DNA of 64,000 nt, taken from assembly GCF_037975245.1 (NCBI RefSeq), contig NC_092563.1:12390001-12454000 (forward strand). The letters run 5' to 3'. This DNA is from Apostichopus japonicus (Eukaryota > Echinodermata > Holothuroidea > Aspidochirotida > Stichopodidae). Position numbers and translations under genes: made by a program. The notes beneath the pieces were generated by a model, which saw only the letters and a list, made by a program, of their open reading frames with translations, was not told the origin of the DNA and did no database searches. The stretch's first letter is position 1; every line of letters starts with the position of its first letter. Below, in pieces: positions 63,501 to 64,000 of the stretch.

Positions 63501-63758
63501 TTTTTCACGGTTAAACTTTTGTGCGAATGTACAATACTCCAGTTGGGGCATGGTATGCATTCATATCACATTGTTTTGGAACAATCTGGAACTCTAAGTA
63601 TTATTTCGACCCAAGAATCAACAGGCTGGCGTGGTGGCCTGAACGGTTGGAAGACAGCACTGCGCGTCGGTGTTTGTTGTCAGGCTGTGTGAATCGCGCC
63701 GATCGGATGACAGACACTGCTTTGTTTATAATGGCATCGCCAAGGTGGAATTTTTATA
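60501..63758 (+). repeat. Array unit 18 (3,258 bp)
   Basis: Shares T at 62525 with units 15 and 17. MITE copy at 62640-62839. Confidence 0.95.
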
Positions 63759-64000
63759 CGGGCCTAGGATCCCAATTCCGTATCCTCCCTTAGTTCGCAA
63801 AAGCATCCGGGAGATTACGATGAGAGTCCGGCCTTCGGGCCAGAAGTGGGCTAGCTGACTTGCAATGGAGAGCTCACGTCGATTCGGACTGGGTTGATGT
63901 TCAACGTTCAGTGAAACCATGGCCTCGATGAGGCGTAATCTCTTGTTAATTTTAGCTTTCTGTCTTCAATTTTATAAAACAATAATTCAAATTAATTATT
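63759..64000 (+). repeat. Array unit 19, partial (first 242 bp)
   Basis: Identical to positions 1-242 as far as it goes. It shows that the array continues past the window. Confidence 0.95.

Larger units (their letters stand above)
1..64000. repeat. Tandem array of a ~3.26-kb unit (18 complete units plus 242 bp), extending beyond both ends
   Basis: The same sequence recurs head to tail every 3,252-3,261 bp, with one 5.1-kb insertion in unit 3. Copies differ mainly in homopolymer lengths and in roughly twenty scattered substitutions or small indels, so divergence is well below 1%. Open frames up to 113 codons recur only because the DNA recurs. One of them depends on a single G/C polymorphism, and another changes its N-terminus with each homopolymer change, so no coding constraint is visible. 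The size and homogeneity fit a macrosatellite or a tandem non-coding RNA locus kept uniform by unequal crossover or conversion. I do not recognise the family. Confidence 0.97.

Noticed and set aside
1-64000. CRISPR array or bacterial/phage operon
   Set aside because: The repeats are 3.26 kb, not 20-50 bp with spacers; no Shine-Dalgarno-led open frames, no operon structure.

Overview
This is eukaryotic, probably animal, non-coding repetitive DNA. Nearly the whole window is a head-to-tail tandem array of one unit of about 3,257 bp. It holds 18 complete units (3,252-3,261 bp after removing one insertion) and the first 242 bp of a nineteenth, and the array runs off both ends of the window. I count units from the landmark CGGGCCTAGG, at 1, 3253, 6511, 14890, 18151, 21410, 24669, 27925, 31184, 34439, 37697, 40952, 44212, 47471, 50728, 53986, 57244, 60501 and 63759. 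The copies are almost identical: I found about twenty substitutions or small indels by eye, plus length changes in homopolymer runs. No open frame in the unit looks like a protein gene. Histones, 5S/18S/28S rRNA, U1-U6 snRNA, 7SL and intact tRNA genes were looked for and not seen. The organism cannot be named from this. The DNA-transposon and SINE types and base composition would suit a marine invertebrate, perhaps an echinoderm or relative (weak inference).

Each unit has the following layout, in unit-1 coordinates. Positions 1-180 with the preceding 130 bp form a GC-richer core with nested hairpins, including a C(UUCG)G loop. Positions 318-328 are a perfect Pol III B-box sequence. There is a G-run at 459-469 and a 14-bp-arm hairpin at 645-680. 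A cluster of promoter-like motifs (X-box, GCCAT/YY1-like, CRE-like) lies at 1200-1455. Alternating CG-rich tracts are at 1881-2012. A 200-bp MITE-like element with long inverted ends is at 2140-2339, and a GT microsatellite with T-rich tract is at 2926-3001.

Unit 3 alone is interrupted by a 5,122-bp DNA transposon (7946-13067). It has 11-bp inverted ends (CACTGTTAAAA), a TA target duplication, and many GTTGGG/CCCAAC repeats next to both ends, as in CACTA/CMC-type elements. The other 17 complete units provide the empty site. On its minus strand I can thread a three-exon gene whose splice phases agree. Its start resembles the beginning of a SAM domain, and its last exon resembles the end of an uncharacterised SAM-domain (SAMD3-like) protein family that I recall. 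No transposase was recognised. A tRNA-type SINE relic lies in the last intron.

The picture is a homogenised macrosatellite with an old MITE fixed in every unit and one recent transposon in a single unit. Variants shared between non-adjacent units point to unequal crossover or conversion. The best candidates for something new are the transposon-borne spliced gene and the structured-RNA-like core with its orphan B box.
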